DNA from: Pseudomonas sp. MWU16-30317
Lineage (GTDB): Bacteria > Pseudomonadota > Gammaproteobacteria > Pseudomonadales > Pseudomonadaceae
Length of the DNA: 64,000 bases
Assembly: GCF_020515695.1 (NCBI RefSeq)
Contig: NZ_JAIWJA010000004.1
Span: 124,001-188,000, forward strand
Direction of reading: 5' to 3'
Below are positions 45,853 through 54,507 of the stretch, in pieces. The stretch's first letter is position 1. Each line of letters opens with the position of its first letter. Made by a program: the position numbers and the translations under genes. The notes beneath the pieces were generated by a model. The model saw nothing but the letters and a program-made list of their open reading frames with translations, was not told where the DNA came from and ran no database searches.

Positions 45853-47841
45853 TCAGACCCCCAGCGTCCCCAGCCGCCGCGACAACGCCTGCATGCCCTG
45901 ACTCAACTCGCTCAGCGCCGAGGCATCACGCGCGCCCTCCTCGCTGGCGGCATGTATACGTAACGCCAGCTCGTTGATCTCGTGAGTCACGTGGCTTTGC
46001 TGCTGCGCGGCCACGGCGATCTGTTGCGAGCGCTGCACGATGTCGTCGAAGCCCACCACCGTGCTGCCCAGCGACTGCGCCAGGAGGTCGGCCTGCTCGA
46101 CCACCGTGCGGGTACGGCCTTCGCCGGCGACCATGGTGTTCACCGCTACTTCCGAAGCCTGGCGCAGGGCACCCATCATTTCCTGGATCTTGTCCGCTGA
46201 GGTCTGGGTACGCCCCGCCAGGGTGCGCACCTCATCCGCCACCACGGCAAAGCCGCGGCCTTGTTCACCGGCGCGGGCGGCCTCGATCGCGGCGTTGAGC
46301 GCCAGCAGGTTGGTCTGCGCCGAAATCGCCTTGATCACCTCGAGCACTTCGCTGACGTTCTCGATGTCCGAACCCAGGCGGGTAATGGCCTTGGCCACGC
46401 TGCCGATATCGCCGGTCAGCGAGTTGATCGCCTGGCTGTTCTGCTCGACGTGGGTCTGACTCTCACGTGCGGTGGTCAGCGATTGCTGGGCGGTGCCAGA
46501 GCAGTCCTGGGTATTTTTCGCGACCTCTTCGGCGCTGGCCGACATCTGCGTCACGGCGGTGGCCAGCAGGGTATTGTCCTGACTCTGCAACTGCGCCCGC
46601 TCGGCCATCAATACCGACAGGCGCGCAACATCGTCGGACTGCTGCTGCAACTGGCGCGATTCGTCGGCGATGATCCGCAGCATGCCGCGCAGGCTGCCGG
46701 CGTAGCGGTTGACGGCATGACGCAAGCCGCCGATCTCGTCTTCGCGGGCGATCTCGAGTTCGGCGCTGCTGCTGCCGCCCTGCTCGCTGAGCTTGTCGAT
46801 CTGCGCGGTCGTCTCGTCCAGCTGCTTGAGCAGCACCTTGCCGCCCCACCAGGCCAGGGCGAACATCAGCACCAGCACCGGCAGCAGTGTGGTCAGGATA
46901 TCCACGGTGAGTTTGCTGGCGATGGCCGTCATCTGCGCCTTGGGCGTAACCAGGCCGATCACCCAGCCGGTGCTGTCGATGCGGGTCAGGCTCACATAGC
47001 CGGCGCTGCCGAGGCGGCTGTCGGTATCGAAGGCGAACGTCTGCGCAGCGCCGCTGCCCTTCTGCCGCCATTGCGAGACCTGGGCGAACCAGGGTGCCGA
47101 AGCTGTCAGGCCGGCTTCGTCTGCAGCGGGTGCGCCGTTGCCGGCAGGGAAATACAAGACCTTGCCCGAGGCATCCACCGCGAAGGCATAGCCGCCAGTG
47201 ACCTTGCCGTTGGCCTTGAGAAAATCGGCCAGGCCCGTGAGGGTCAAGTCGATAGTGGCCACGCCAGCGAACTGGCCGCCACGCAGGTAGGGAATGGTGC
47301 AGGTGGTCATGAGGATCTTGCTGACCGGATCTTCATAGGCATCCGACCAGCCACAATGGCCGGGCGTGGAGCGCTTGCCTTGCTGGTACCAGTCGGCGCT
47401 CTGATAGGCGTCGGCCTTGGGGTCGTTATATTCTTGCGAGAAACTCAAGCCGCCTGGCGTGCGCGCCCAGTAGAAGCTGCGGCGCTCCACGCCCGGGGTG
47501 AACGCGTTGGGCTCGGGCCACAGGCCGCCACCGGCCACGGCGCTGTCGCCCTGGGAGTCGATGATCGGTGCCAGGCTCGCCTGCACCTGCTCGGGGTCGG
47601 CCGGCAGCGTTGCCCCGAGGCTGGCCAGAGCGGCGACCCGACCTTCCACCTCGGCCAGTTTGATCGACAGCTGCCGCGCAATTGCCGTGGCCGATTGCTC
47701 GGCACTCTGGGTGTTGGACTGGATGAGCTTGGGCTCGCCGCTGAGGACCATGACGGTGTAGATCGCCAAGGCGCTGACGACCACGATCAAGGCCATCGCC
47801 AGGCTGAAACGGGACATGATTTTTACTGGTAGCAGGCGCAC
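45853..47841 (-). CDS. Methyl-accepting chemotaxis protein with dCache sensor
   Basis: 662 residues from a GTG with GAGGGGG upstream. Membrane segments at about 10-30 and 310-330 flank a large periplasmic dCache-type sensor. A HAMP region and the signalling hairpin follow, with the conserved tip [20 protein letters not shown]. The ligand pocket region reads [11 protein letters not shown] and [15 protein letters not shown]. It lacks the exact YxxxxRxWY pattern of amino acid receptors, so a different ligand is likely. Acts through CheA/CheW encoded elsewhere. Confidence 0.87.
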   Translation of the reverse strand: MRLLPVKIMSRFSLAMALIVVVSALAIYTVMVLSGEPKLIQSNTQSAEQSATAIARQLSIKLAEVEGRVAALASLGATLPADPEQVQASLAPIIDSQGDSAVAGGGLWPEPNAFTPGVERRSFYWARTPGGLSFSQEYNDPKADAYQSADWYQQGKRSTPGHCGWSDAYEDPVSKILMTTCTIPYLRGGQFAGVATIDLTLTGLADFLKANGKVTGGYAFAVDASGKVLYFPAGNGAPAADEAGLTASAPWFAQVSQWRQKGSGAAQTFAFDTDSRLGSAGYVSLTRIDSTGWVIGLVTPKAQMTAIASKLTVDILTTLLPVLVLMFALAWWGGKVLLKQLDETTAQIDKLSEQGGSSSAELEIAREDEIGGLRHAVNRYAGSLRGMLRIIADESRQLQQQSDDVARLSVLMAERAQLQSQDNTLLATAVTQMSASAEEVAKNTQDCSGTAQQSLTTARESQTHVEQNSQAINSLTGDIGSVAKAITRLGSDIENVSEVLEVIKAISAQTNLLALNAAIEAARAGEQGRGFAVVADEVRTLAGRTQTSADKIQEMMGALRQASEVAVNTMVAGEGRTRTVVEQADLLAQSLGSTVVGFDDIVQRSQQIAVAAQQQSHVTHEINELALRIHAASEEGARDASALSELSQGMQALSRRLGTLGV

Positions 47842-47959
47842 GGCGGCCCCCTCGGTCAGGCAGATGATGCCTGCCTATCGACGCCACCACTGAAACCTTT
47901 AAGCCACCGGTCGTTTAAGGGCTGGATGATGTCGTTTTCGGCGAGTCATGCGGCGCTGC

Positions 47960-48066
47960 CGATGGCCTCTTCGCGAGCAAGCTTGGCTCCCACAGTGTTC
48001 AACCGATGTCGCGTCTTCGACGTGTGGGAGCAGGGTTGCGCGTTCGGTGGCGAAGGGGCCGATAAG
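47960..48066. repeat. Degenerate REP-like element pair
   Basis: TCGCGAGCAAGCTTGGCTCC (47971-47990) followed by CACAG, and the facing GTGTGGGAGCAGGGTTGCGC (48022-48041) near GGCGAAG, resemble the inverted pairs of Pseudomonas intergenic REP sequences. They lie between the chemoreceptor and the metal-binding protein gene, in non-coding DNA. Confidence 0.6.
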
Positions 48067-48105
48067 AACGCCATGCCCGCGAGCCGTACTCGGTATCAAT
48101 CAGAG

Positions 48106-49002
48106 TCAGTGCGAAGCCTTCATCGCCTTGACCAGTTGATCGACGTTGTAACGGAACATCTGCGCATAGCTCGCCGCCGGGCCGTCCGCCGGTGACAACG
48201 CTTCGACATACAGTTCACCACCAGGCTGCGCGCCGCTGGCCGCGGCGATCTGCTTGACCAGGCGCGGGTCGCCGGAGTTCTCGAAGAAATACGCGCTGAC
48301 GCGCTCGCGCTTGATCTGAGTGATCAGGCGCGCGACGTCGGCCGCCGAAGGCTCGGCCTCGGTCGAAAAGCCCAGCGGCGCGAGGAAGGTCACGCCATAC
48401 GCATCACCGAAGTAGCCAAAGGCGTCGTGAGAGGTGAGTACCTTGCGCTGTGCCTGGGGAACGCTCTGCACCTGAGCACGGGCATAGGCATCCAGTGCCT
48501 GCAACTGAGTGATATACCGGTCGCCGTTGGCCTGGTACTCGGCGGCACCACTCGGGTCGACACGCTTGAGCGCGGCAACGATGTTGCGCACGTAGATCAC
48601 CGCGTTGGCTGCGCTGTTCCACGCATGCGGATCAGTAACGCGCTCGCCGTCTTCTTCCATGCTGCGGGTCTTGATGCCGTCGGACAGCACCACCGGTTGC
48701 CCTTGATAACCCGAGGCGACGATCAGCCGATCCAGCCAGCCTTCCAGATGCAGCCCGCTGACGAACGCCAGGTCAGCCTGCTTGAGCGCCTGGGCATCGC
48801 TGGGGGTGGGTTCGTAGACATGCGGATCGCCATTGGGGCCGATCAGCGACGTCACATGCACGCGATCGCCACCGACGTTATGGACCATGTCGGCGATCAC
48901 CGTAAACGAGGCCACGGCTTCCAGCGGTTTGGCCTGGGCGATGAGAGAAAACGCAGACAATGCAACGGCTGCCATGGCGCCCAGTAACAGGGATGGTTTC
49001 AT
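48106..49002 (-). CDS. Metal (Zn/Mn) ABC transporter substrate-binding protein
   Basis: 298 residues from the ATG at 49002 (GAGGAG upstream). Signal peptide up to about AQA. Cluster A-I family of metal receptors: FTVIADMVHNVGGDRVHVTS, GPNGDPHVYEPTPSDAQALK, TDPHAWNSAANAVIYVRNIV, LTSHDAFGYFGDAYGV. Ligating His, Glu and Asp residues are in place. It has no His-rich loop of the kind common in ZnuA, so Zn versus Mn is open; the Zur-like box upstream favours Zn. Last gene of the operon. Confidence 0.85.
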   Translation of the reverse strand: MKPSLLLGAMAAVALSAFSLIAQAKPLEAVASFTVIADMVHNVGGDRVHVTSLIGPNGDPHVYEPTPSDAQALKQADLAFVSGLHLEGWLDRLIVASGYQGQPVVLSDGIKTRSMEEDGERVTDPHAWNSAANAVIYVRNIVAALKRVDPSGAAEYQANGDRYITQLQALDAYARAQVQSVPQAQRKVLTSHDAFGYFGDAYGVTFLAPLGFSTEAEPSAADVARLITQIKRERVSAYFFENSGDPRLVKQIAAASGAQPGGELYVEALSPADGPAASYAQMFRYNVDQLVKAMKASH

Positions 49003-49086
49003 GATGCTCCTCGGGGGTGGTGGGTGTTGGATCTGATTTTTTGCGGTGTTCTTTCGGCCCTGCCTACACACATCCTTCTGCCTGAC

Positions 49087-49956
49087 TCAATGCGCCAAAT
49101 GCGCCTTGGGAAACAGCTTGCGCAAAATTCCGGTACGCCCGCACAGCACCGACACGCCATAAAAAGCGCTGGCAGTCAGTACGATCGACGGCCCGGACGC
49201 AACGCCGGCGTGGTAGGACACGATCAAGCCGATCAACCCCGACAGCGTGGCGATCAACGTCGAGATCAACATCAAGGCGCTCAGCGAGCTGGCCCAGAAG
49301 CGCGCAGCGGTGGCCGGCAGCATCATCATGCCCACGGCCATCAGAGTGCCGAGCGCCTGAAAACCAGCGACCAGATTGAGCACCACCAACAGCAGAAACA
49401 GCACGTGATACAGCGAGCCACGGCCGCCCACCGCGCGCAGGAAGCCGGGGTCGAAACATTCCAGCACCAGCGGCCGGTAGATCACCGCCAGCAGCAGCAA
49501 GGTAAACGAGGCGATGCTGCCGACCATGTACAACGCGTCGTTATCGATGGCCAGAATGGTGCCGAACAACACGTGCAGCAGATCGACGTTCGAGCCATGC
49601 AGCGACACGATCAACACGCCCGCGGCCAGCGACGTCAGATAGAAACTGGCAAAGCTGGCATCCTCGCGCAGGCTGGTCAGGCGGCTCACCAGCCCGGCCA
49701 GCAGCGCTACCAACAACCCAGCGATCAAGCCGCCAAAGCCCATGGCCGGCAGCGACAGGCCGGCGAACAGAAAGCCCACCGCCGCCCCCGGCAGCACCGC
49801 ATGGCTCATGGCATCTCCCACCAGGCTCATGCGCCGCAGCATCAGCAGCACCCCCACCGGCCCCGAGCCGATGCCCAAGGCCAGGCACGCCACCAACGCG
49901 CGCCGCATAAAACCGAACTCTACGAACGGCTGGACCACCGCGGTGTACAGGATCAT
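49087..49956 (-). CDS. Metal ABC transporter permease
   Basis: 289 residues from the ATG at 49956, which overlaps the ATPase stop by 4 bases (ATGA). Polytopic membrane protein of the ABC-3 family: LMLRRMSLVGDAMSHAVLPG and ALGTLMAVGMMMLPATAARF are typical. Works with the ATPase and binding protein of the same operon to import Zn or Mn. Confidence 0.87.
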   Translation of the reverse strand: MILYTAVVQPFVEFGFMRRALVACLALGIGSGPVGVLLMLRRMSLVGDAMSHAVLPGAAVGFLFAGLSLPAMGFGGLIAGLLVALLAGLVSRLTSLREDASFASFYLTSLAAGVLIVSLHGSNVDLLHVLFGTILAIDNDALYMVGSIASFTLLLLAVIYRPLVLECFDPGFLRAVGGRGSLYHVLFLLLVVLNLVAGFQALGTLMAVGMMMLPATAARFWASSLSALMLISTLIATLSGLIGLIVSYHAGVASGPSIVLTASAFYGVSVLCGRTGILRKLFPKAHLAH

Positions 49957-50708
49957 CCCTGACCTCCCATGCCCGTCGTGCCGCACAGCTCGGCATCGGC
50001 GCTCCAGAACTCGCCCATCTGCCGGGCCTTGCGCAAGTTATCGACGCTCAGCGCCGTTGCGGTGTTGCCCCAGGCAATCAGCTCGCGAGCCATCAGCAAG
50101 GTCTGCGGGAAATGGTCGCGAATTTGCTGCAGGTCGTGCAGCACCGCGATCACCGTGCGCCCCTGGCCGTGCCAGACCCGCACCAACGCGAGCAAGTCGG
50201 CGGTGGTGCGCGCATCGATCGCGGTAAAGGGTTCGTCCAGCAGGATCACCGCCGCGTCCTGCAACAGCAGCCGGGCGAACAGCACGCGCTGGAACTGCCC
50301 CGACGATAACGAGCCGACACCGCGCTGCGCGAAACCTTCCAGCCCCACCGCCCGCAGGGCCTCCTGGGTCTGCTCGGCGTGGCGCCGGCTCAGCCCGCGA
50401 AAGGCGCCGATGCTGCGCCAGGCGCCCATGGCCACGGTGTCGGCGACCGACAACGGGAAACTGCGGTCGATCTCGGCCGCCTGGGGCAGATAGCCCAGCT
50501 CGCGAGTCGGCAAGGCGCCACGGTCGACGCGCCCGGCCGCCGGGCGCAAGGTGCCGGCGATGGCCTTGATCAGGGTCGACTTGCCCGCACCGTTGGGGCC
50601 GACGATAGCGGTCAGGCTGCCCGCCTCGAAGCGCCCGCTCAAATGATGCACCGCGGGGCGGCGCTCGTAGGCGACGGTCAGATCGTCAAGGGCGATAGCG
50701 GCGCTCAT
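49953..50708 (-). CDS. Metal ABC transporter ATP-binding protein
   Basis: 251 residues. Walker A GPNGAGKST, Q-loop in YLPQAAEIDRSFPL, signature LSSGQ, Walker B VILLDEPF and the switch His in VLHDLQ are all present. Its start overlaps the stop of the small membrane protein by 4 bases and its stop overlaps the permease start, so three genes are translationally coupled. Confidence 0.9.
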   Translation of the reverse strand: MSAAIALDDLTVAYERRPAVHHLSGRFEAGSLTAIVGPNGAGKSTLIKAIAGTLRPAAGRVDRGALPTRELGYLPQAAEIDRSFPLSVADTVAMGAWRSIGAFRGLSRRHAEQTQEALRAVGLEGFAQRGVGSLSSGQFQRVLFARLLLQDAAVILLDEPFTAIDARTTADLLALVRVWHGQGRTVIAVLHDLQQIRDHFPQTLLMARELIAWGNTATALSVDNLRKARQMGEFWSADAELCGTTGMGGQG

Positions 50709-50836
50709 GGAATGGCCACCGCCCAGACGATGGCCAGCCACAGCACGGCGAGCATGACGATTGCCAGCATCAGCCGCTGGCTGACCGAACGCGCCAGCGC
50801 GCTGGCGGTGATGGAAGGAAGGCGAGGGTTTTTCAA
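50705..50836 (-). CDS. Small single-pass membrane protein at head of metal operon
   Basis: 43 residues from a proposed TTG at 50836. A longer frame reaches an ATG at 50890, but that would put the start upstream of the Zur-like box. The C-terminal half is one membrane helix (LMLAIVMLAVLWLAIVWAVA). Its stop overlaps the ATPase start (ATGA), which suggests a real translated gene. A small subunit or regulator of the importer is possible; function unknown. Confidence 0.45.
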   Translation of the reverse strand: MKNPRLPSITASALARSVSQRLMLAIVMLAVLWLAIVWAVAIP

Positions 50837-50858
50837 GGCGGGTTTTCCGGAATCAATT

Positions 50859-50873
50859 TGATACAATATAACA
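50859..50873. promoter_or_regulatory. Candidate Zur box
   Basis: The minus strand reads TGTTATATTGTATCA, matching 12 of 15 positions of the proteobacterial Zur palindrome TGTTATAATATAACA as I recall it. It lies about 23 bp upstream of the head of the metal importer operon in an AT-rich stretch. It would repress the importer when zinc is sufficient. Confidence 0.6.
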
Positions 50874-51047
50874 TCTCTTTTTATAAACACGAGATGAAAA
50901 TGCAGCCATGTTCCGCCCAGCCCTACGGACCCTGTGGGAATGAGGCTGGCAACACGCGTGCTAACACATCAGCATCACCACCGCCTGAAAAACCGAACCA
51001 TTTGCCCCACGCCGTCCTCGAACAGCAACAACTGTCGAGAAGCTGCC

Positions 51048-52163
51048 ATGCGCATCGGTGTCCTCACCCACCTCAAACACCCGGTTCGTCAACCCTTCCC
51101 CGGCGGCCTGGAGGCGTTCACCTATGATGCGACGCTAGGCCTGCGCGACCTCGGCCACGACGTCACTCTGTTCGCCAGCTCCTCCAGCGCCGCAGAACTG
51201 CACGCGGTACCGATCCTCGATGACAGCACCTACCAGCACGGCAACCGCCCGCTCGCCAGCGAGTACATCGACGAGCACCATGCCTACCTCAAGACCCTGC
51301 TGCAGATCGACCGCTACGGTTTCGACGTGATCTTCAACAACAGCCTGCACTACGTGCCCGTGACCATGGCGTCGCTGATCCACACGCCCATGCTCACGGT
51401 GCTGCACACACCTCCGTTTTTCGAATTGGTCGAGGCCCTGAGCAATACGCGTCGCAGCGGCTGGTTCTGCACCTGTTCGACTGCCAATGCCCGCGCCTGG
51501 CGCGCCCAGGTGCCGGACTGTGAAGTGATCGCCAACGGTATCGACCTGGATTTCTGGTACCCGCGCGGCACGGTCGGCGAGCATGTGCTGTGGTTCGGCC
51601 GACTGATCCCCGATAAAGGCCCACAGCTGGCGATCGCCGCAGCGCTGCAGGCCGGCGTACAACTGCGCCTGGCTGGGCAGATCACTGATCAGGCATTTTT
51701 CGACGAACAGATCGCCCCGCACCTAAGTGAACAGATCCGCTACCTCGGCCACCTCGATCGCGAGGCGCTGGCCGCCGAACTGGCCAGCGCCTCGGCGGCG
51801 TTGGTCACGCCCTGCTGGGAAGAACCCTTCGGCCTGGTAGTGGCCGAAGCCCTGGCCTGTGGCACTCCAGTCGCCGCCTTCGCCCGCGGCGCGTTGCCCG
51901 AACTGCTCAACGAGGACACCGGGGCCCTGGCCCCGGCCGGTGATGTGCCGGCGCTGGCCGAGGCCCTGCTCGTCGCCCGCGGCAAATCCCGCGTAGCCTG
52001 CCGTGAACGTGCCGAGGCGCAATGGAGCCATGCGCTGATGCTCAAACGTTACGAGAAGCTCCTCTACGAAGTGATGGCCGCCCATGCCGAACAGCAGCGC
52101 GACAATCGATCAACCGCGCCAGCCATGCCGGCCAGAGCGCAGCTGGGTGGCCATAATGGCTGA
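51048..52163 (+). CDS. Glycosyltransferase family 4 type
   Basis: 371 residues from MRIGVLTHLKHP at 51048; the frame is open upstream but conservation begins here. GT-B fold: N-terminal PFPGGLEAFTYDATLGLRDL is the typical glycine-rich donor region, VLWFGRLIPDKGPQLAIAAA is the domain-2 start, and EEPFGLVVAEALACGTPVAA holds the E-x7-E motif of retaining enzymes. Sugar donor and acceptor unknown. Overlaps the next glycosyltransferase gene by 8 bp. Confidence 0.87.
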   Translation: MRIGVLTHLKHPVRQPFPGGLEAFTYDATLGLRDLGHDVTLFASSSSAAELHAVPILDDSTYQHGNRPLASEYIDEHHAYLKTLLQIDRYGFDVIFNNSLHYVPVTMASLIHTPMLTVLHTPPFFELVEALSNTRRSGWFCTCSTANARAWRAQVPDCEVIANGIDLDFWYPRGTVGEHVLWFGRLIPDKGPQLAIAAALQAGVQLRLAGQITDQAFFDEQIAPHLSEQIRYLGHLDREALAAELASASAALVTPCWEEPFGLVVAEALACGTPVAAFARGALPELLNEDTGALAPAGDVPALAEALLVARGKSRVACRERAEAQWSHALMLKRYEKLLYEVMAAHAEQQRDNRSTAPAMPARAQLGGHNG

Positions 52164-53241
52164 GGCGCCATTCTCAGGCGCAGACGCCACCCCTCAGGTC
52201 GGTTACTACGTTCACCACCACGGCCATGGCCATTGGCGCCGCGCCCAGGCCATCGCCGAACACCTCCAGTGCCCGGTCACGCTGATCGGCAGCCACCTGC
52301 CGCCGCTCCCGGCACCGCTCCAACGCCTGGACCTGCCCGCCGACACCGCCCCAGGCATGCAGGTCGAACGCTTCGCCACGCTGCACTACGCGCCCTTGGC
52401 CGTCGACGGCCTGCGCGAGCGCATGGCGCTGCTGACGGACTGGATGAACCGCCACTGGCCGTGCCTGCTGGTGGTCGATGTTTCGGTCGAGGTGGCCCTG
52501 CTCGCGCGCCTGCTGGGCGTTCCGACGGTGTACATCCGCCAGCACGGTCAGCGCGACGACCCTGCCCACCTGCAGGCCTATGCCTGTGCCTCGGCCCTGT
52601 TGGCGCCGTGGCCGGCCTTGATGGAAAGCCTCGATGCCGAGCGCCCAGGCACCCCCGCCATCGTGGACCACACTCGCTACAGCGGCTGGCTGTCGCGTTA
52701 CCCTCAAGGCCGCAACGCCGCCGCTGAAACCGGCCGGGTACTGGTGATCATCGGCCAGGGCGGCACCGCCATCGGCACTTGCGAGTTGCTCGCCTTGGCC
52801 CAGGCTTGCCCAAGCTATCAATTCAGAGTCATCGGCTTGGCGCCCGACCACGGCCGGCTGTGCGCCGCCAACTTGGTCGATCTGGGCCAGGTGCCTGAGC
52901 CCTTCGACGAACTGTGCCGCGCCGAAATCGTCATCGGCAGCGCCGGCGATGGCGTGGTCTCCGAAGCCGCCAGCCTGGGCTGTCGCTATGTGGCCATTGC
53001 CGAATCGCGACCGTTCGATGAACAGCTGCACCAGGCCCGACGCTTGCAGGCTTTAGGCCTGGCCATCGGCCTGGATGCCTGGCCTGCTGCCGAGCACTGG
53101 CCGCAACTGCTGCAACAGGCTCGCGCCCTGGACCCTGGGCAATGGCAACGCGGCGGCCCGATGGCTGATTCGCCCGCGCACGCGGCACGGATCATTGAAG
53201 ACACCCTGCGCGAACACTTCGTCAGTAGCCCCGCGTCGTAA
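52156..53241 (+). CDS. GT-B glycosyltransferase-like protein (MurG-like fold)
   Basis: 361 residues from the ATG at 52156, overlapping the GT4 gene. The N-terminal YYVHHHGHGHWRRAQAIAEH resembles proteins that take sugars from nucleotide donors with a GHxxRA-type loop. GSAGDGVVSEAASLGCRYVA is like the donor-binding segment of MurG-type enzymes. Coupled to GT4, so the two probably act on the same glycan. Its last 20 bp overlap the convergent GT2 gene. Confidence 0.75.
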   Translation: MAEAPFSGADATPQVGYYVHHHGHGHWRRAQAIAEHLQCPVTLIGSHLPPLPAPLQRLDLPADTAPGMQVERFATLHYAPLAVDGLRERMALLTDWMNRHWPCLLVVDVSVEVALLARLLGVPTVYIRQHGQRDDPAHLQAYACASALLAPWPALMESLDAERPGTPAIVDHTRYSGWLSRYPQGRNAAAETGRVLVIIGQGGTAIGTCELLALAQACPSYQFRVIGLAPDHGRLCAANLVDLGQVPEPFDELCRAEIVIGSAGDGVVSEAASLGCRYVAIAESRPFDEQLHQARRLQALGLAIGLDAWPAAEHWPQLLQQARALDPGQWQRGGPMADSPAHAARIIEDTLREHFVSSPAS

Positions 53242-54055
53242 GGCAAGCGTCGATCTGCGCCTGACTGGGCAGGCGCAGCACTTCAAGCTCGCTCGCCGTC
53301 CAGCGCACCAGCCCGCGCTCCACGAAGCCCTGCAGCCAGCCCTCCATCGGCCAGCGTTGCCATTGCCGATAAAACCGCTGGGCGTTGGCGACGATGGCTT
53401 CAAGGTGATTGAGCGGGGGATCGTACATCGGGTGGTATTGATGAAAGGCCAACGCCGCGGCGCTCAACAGCGTCACCCCTTGCGCCTGCGCCCGAAACGC
53501 AAAGTCGGTGTCCTCACCGCCATAGCCTGCGTACCCCTCATCGAAGCCGCCGATGCGCGCGAAGGTCGCGGCGCTGCACGCGAAGTTCAGCGACCAGAAC
53601 AGCGCATAAGGCATGGCTGTGCCCGGCGCCGTCCGATGCACCGCCAACGGATGCGCCACCGCGTCACGCAGCAACGACGCCGCGCTCCACTGCGCAGTGC
53701 TGGCAGCCTCGGGCAGATAGCGCACCTCGCCCAAGTGCAGGGCCTGCGGGTGTGCATGGAGCGCCTGGGTATAGGTGGCGATCAAGTCGGCCGCCGGGAT
53801 GCAATCGACATCGAGGAACACCCACTCTGCGCCCTGGCCAGTCACAGCGTTGCGCGCTCGCGCCAAGGGCAAGCGTCCATCAGGCTCGTCAATGCGCAAC
53901 GCATGGATCGGGAAGTGCGGGCTGTGCAGTGCCAGCGGCGGCTGATTCATGAACACCACCCACAGCCCGGCGATCGGCTGGGTCGAACGTTCGAGGCCGA
54001 GAATCAGATTGCGCAGTTGCCGCTCGCGGCCGTGGACCAGGGTGATGACGTTCAT
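53222..54055 (-). CDS. Glycosyltransferase family 2 type
   Basis: 277 residues from the ATG at 54055. GT-A fold: LARARNAV, DxD motif in WVFLDVDCIPAADL and the C-terminal acceptor motif GGFDEGYAGYGGEDTDFAFR typical of GT2/GT7 galactosyltransferase-like proteins. Convergent with the two plus-strand glycosyltransferase genes and tail-overlapping by 20 bp. The three may build one glycan, but the substrate is unknown. Confidence 0.83.
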   Translation of the reverse strand: MNVITLVHGRERQLRNLILGLERSTQPIAGLWVVFMNQPPLALHSPHFPIHALRIDEPDGRLPLARARNAVTGQGAEWVFLDVDCIPAADLIATYTQALHAHPQALHLGEVRYLPEAASTAQWSAASLLRDAVAHPLAVHRTAPGTAMPYALFWSLNFACSAATFARIGGFDEGYAGYGGEDTDFAFRAQAQGVTLLSAAALAFHQYHPMYDPPLNHLEAIVANAQRFYRQWQRWPMEGWLQGFVERGLVRWTASELEVLRLPSQAQIDACLTTRGY

Positions 54056-54195
54056 GCAGCGCTCCGAAGGATCAGTCAGCAATGGACCCTGCCCGCACAG
54101 AGATGATTCCCACCCGTCAGCGCTGCGCCGGCCCAACGCACCAATGGCCCCAGCGCTGGTCTAAACAGACTACCCGTCGCAGGAGCGCTACGCAT

Positions 54196-54342
54196 ATGAC
54201 TCTTCCCCGCCCACCGGATGCCGTCCCCGATCCCGCCGATCCCGATGACGAAGACCTGATCAACGATCCGGGCAATGAAGACCCGGGGTCCATCGAAAAG
54301 GACGCGCTGGTGCCTCTGATCGAGGATGAAGACGCGCCCTGA
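54196..54342 (+). CDS. Small acidic protein
   Basis: 48 residues from an ATG with GGAGCG upstream. Strongly acidic and Pro-rich (DPADPDDEDLINDPGNEDPG) with no hydrophobic segment. It has a Pro/Asp composition like the 82-residue protein at 926-1174. No family recognised. It lies 165 bp before the CheB/CheR kinase gene. Confidence 0.55.
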   Translation: MTLPRPPDAVPDPADPDDEDLINDPGNEDPGSIEKDALVPLIEDEDAP

Positions 54343-54507
54343 TCGCGTCCGCAAGCGCTCCAAGGGGCGGTAATCGGCAGGCCCGTCCCGCTGCCAGCGG
54401 CTCCGGCGCGCACTGCTTTTCGCAAATCCGCCCCGCGCGCTATATGCTGGCGGATATTTTCCATTGCGAGCAGCGCGCACCCTCGCCTGCCGACCCAAGG
54501 CCTGCCA

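Noticed and set aside
50858..51127. Plus-strand frame of 89 codons upstream of the GT4 gene
   Set aside because: It runs across the Zur-like box, has no good ribosome binding site, overlaps the GT4 start in another frame by 80 bp, and has random-looking composition.
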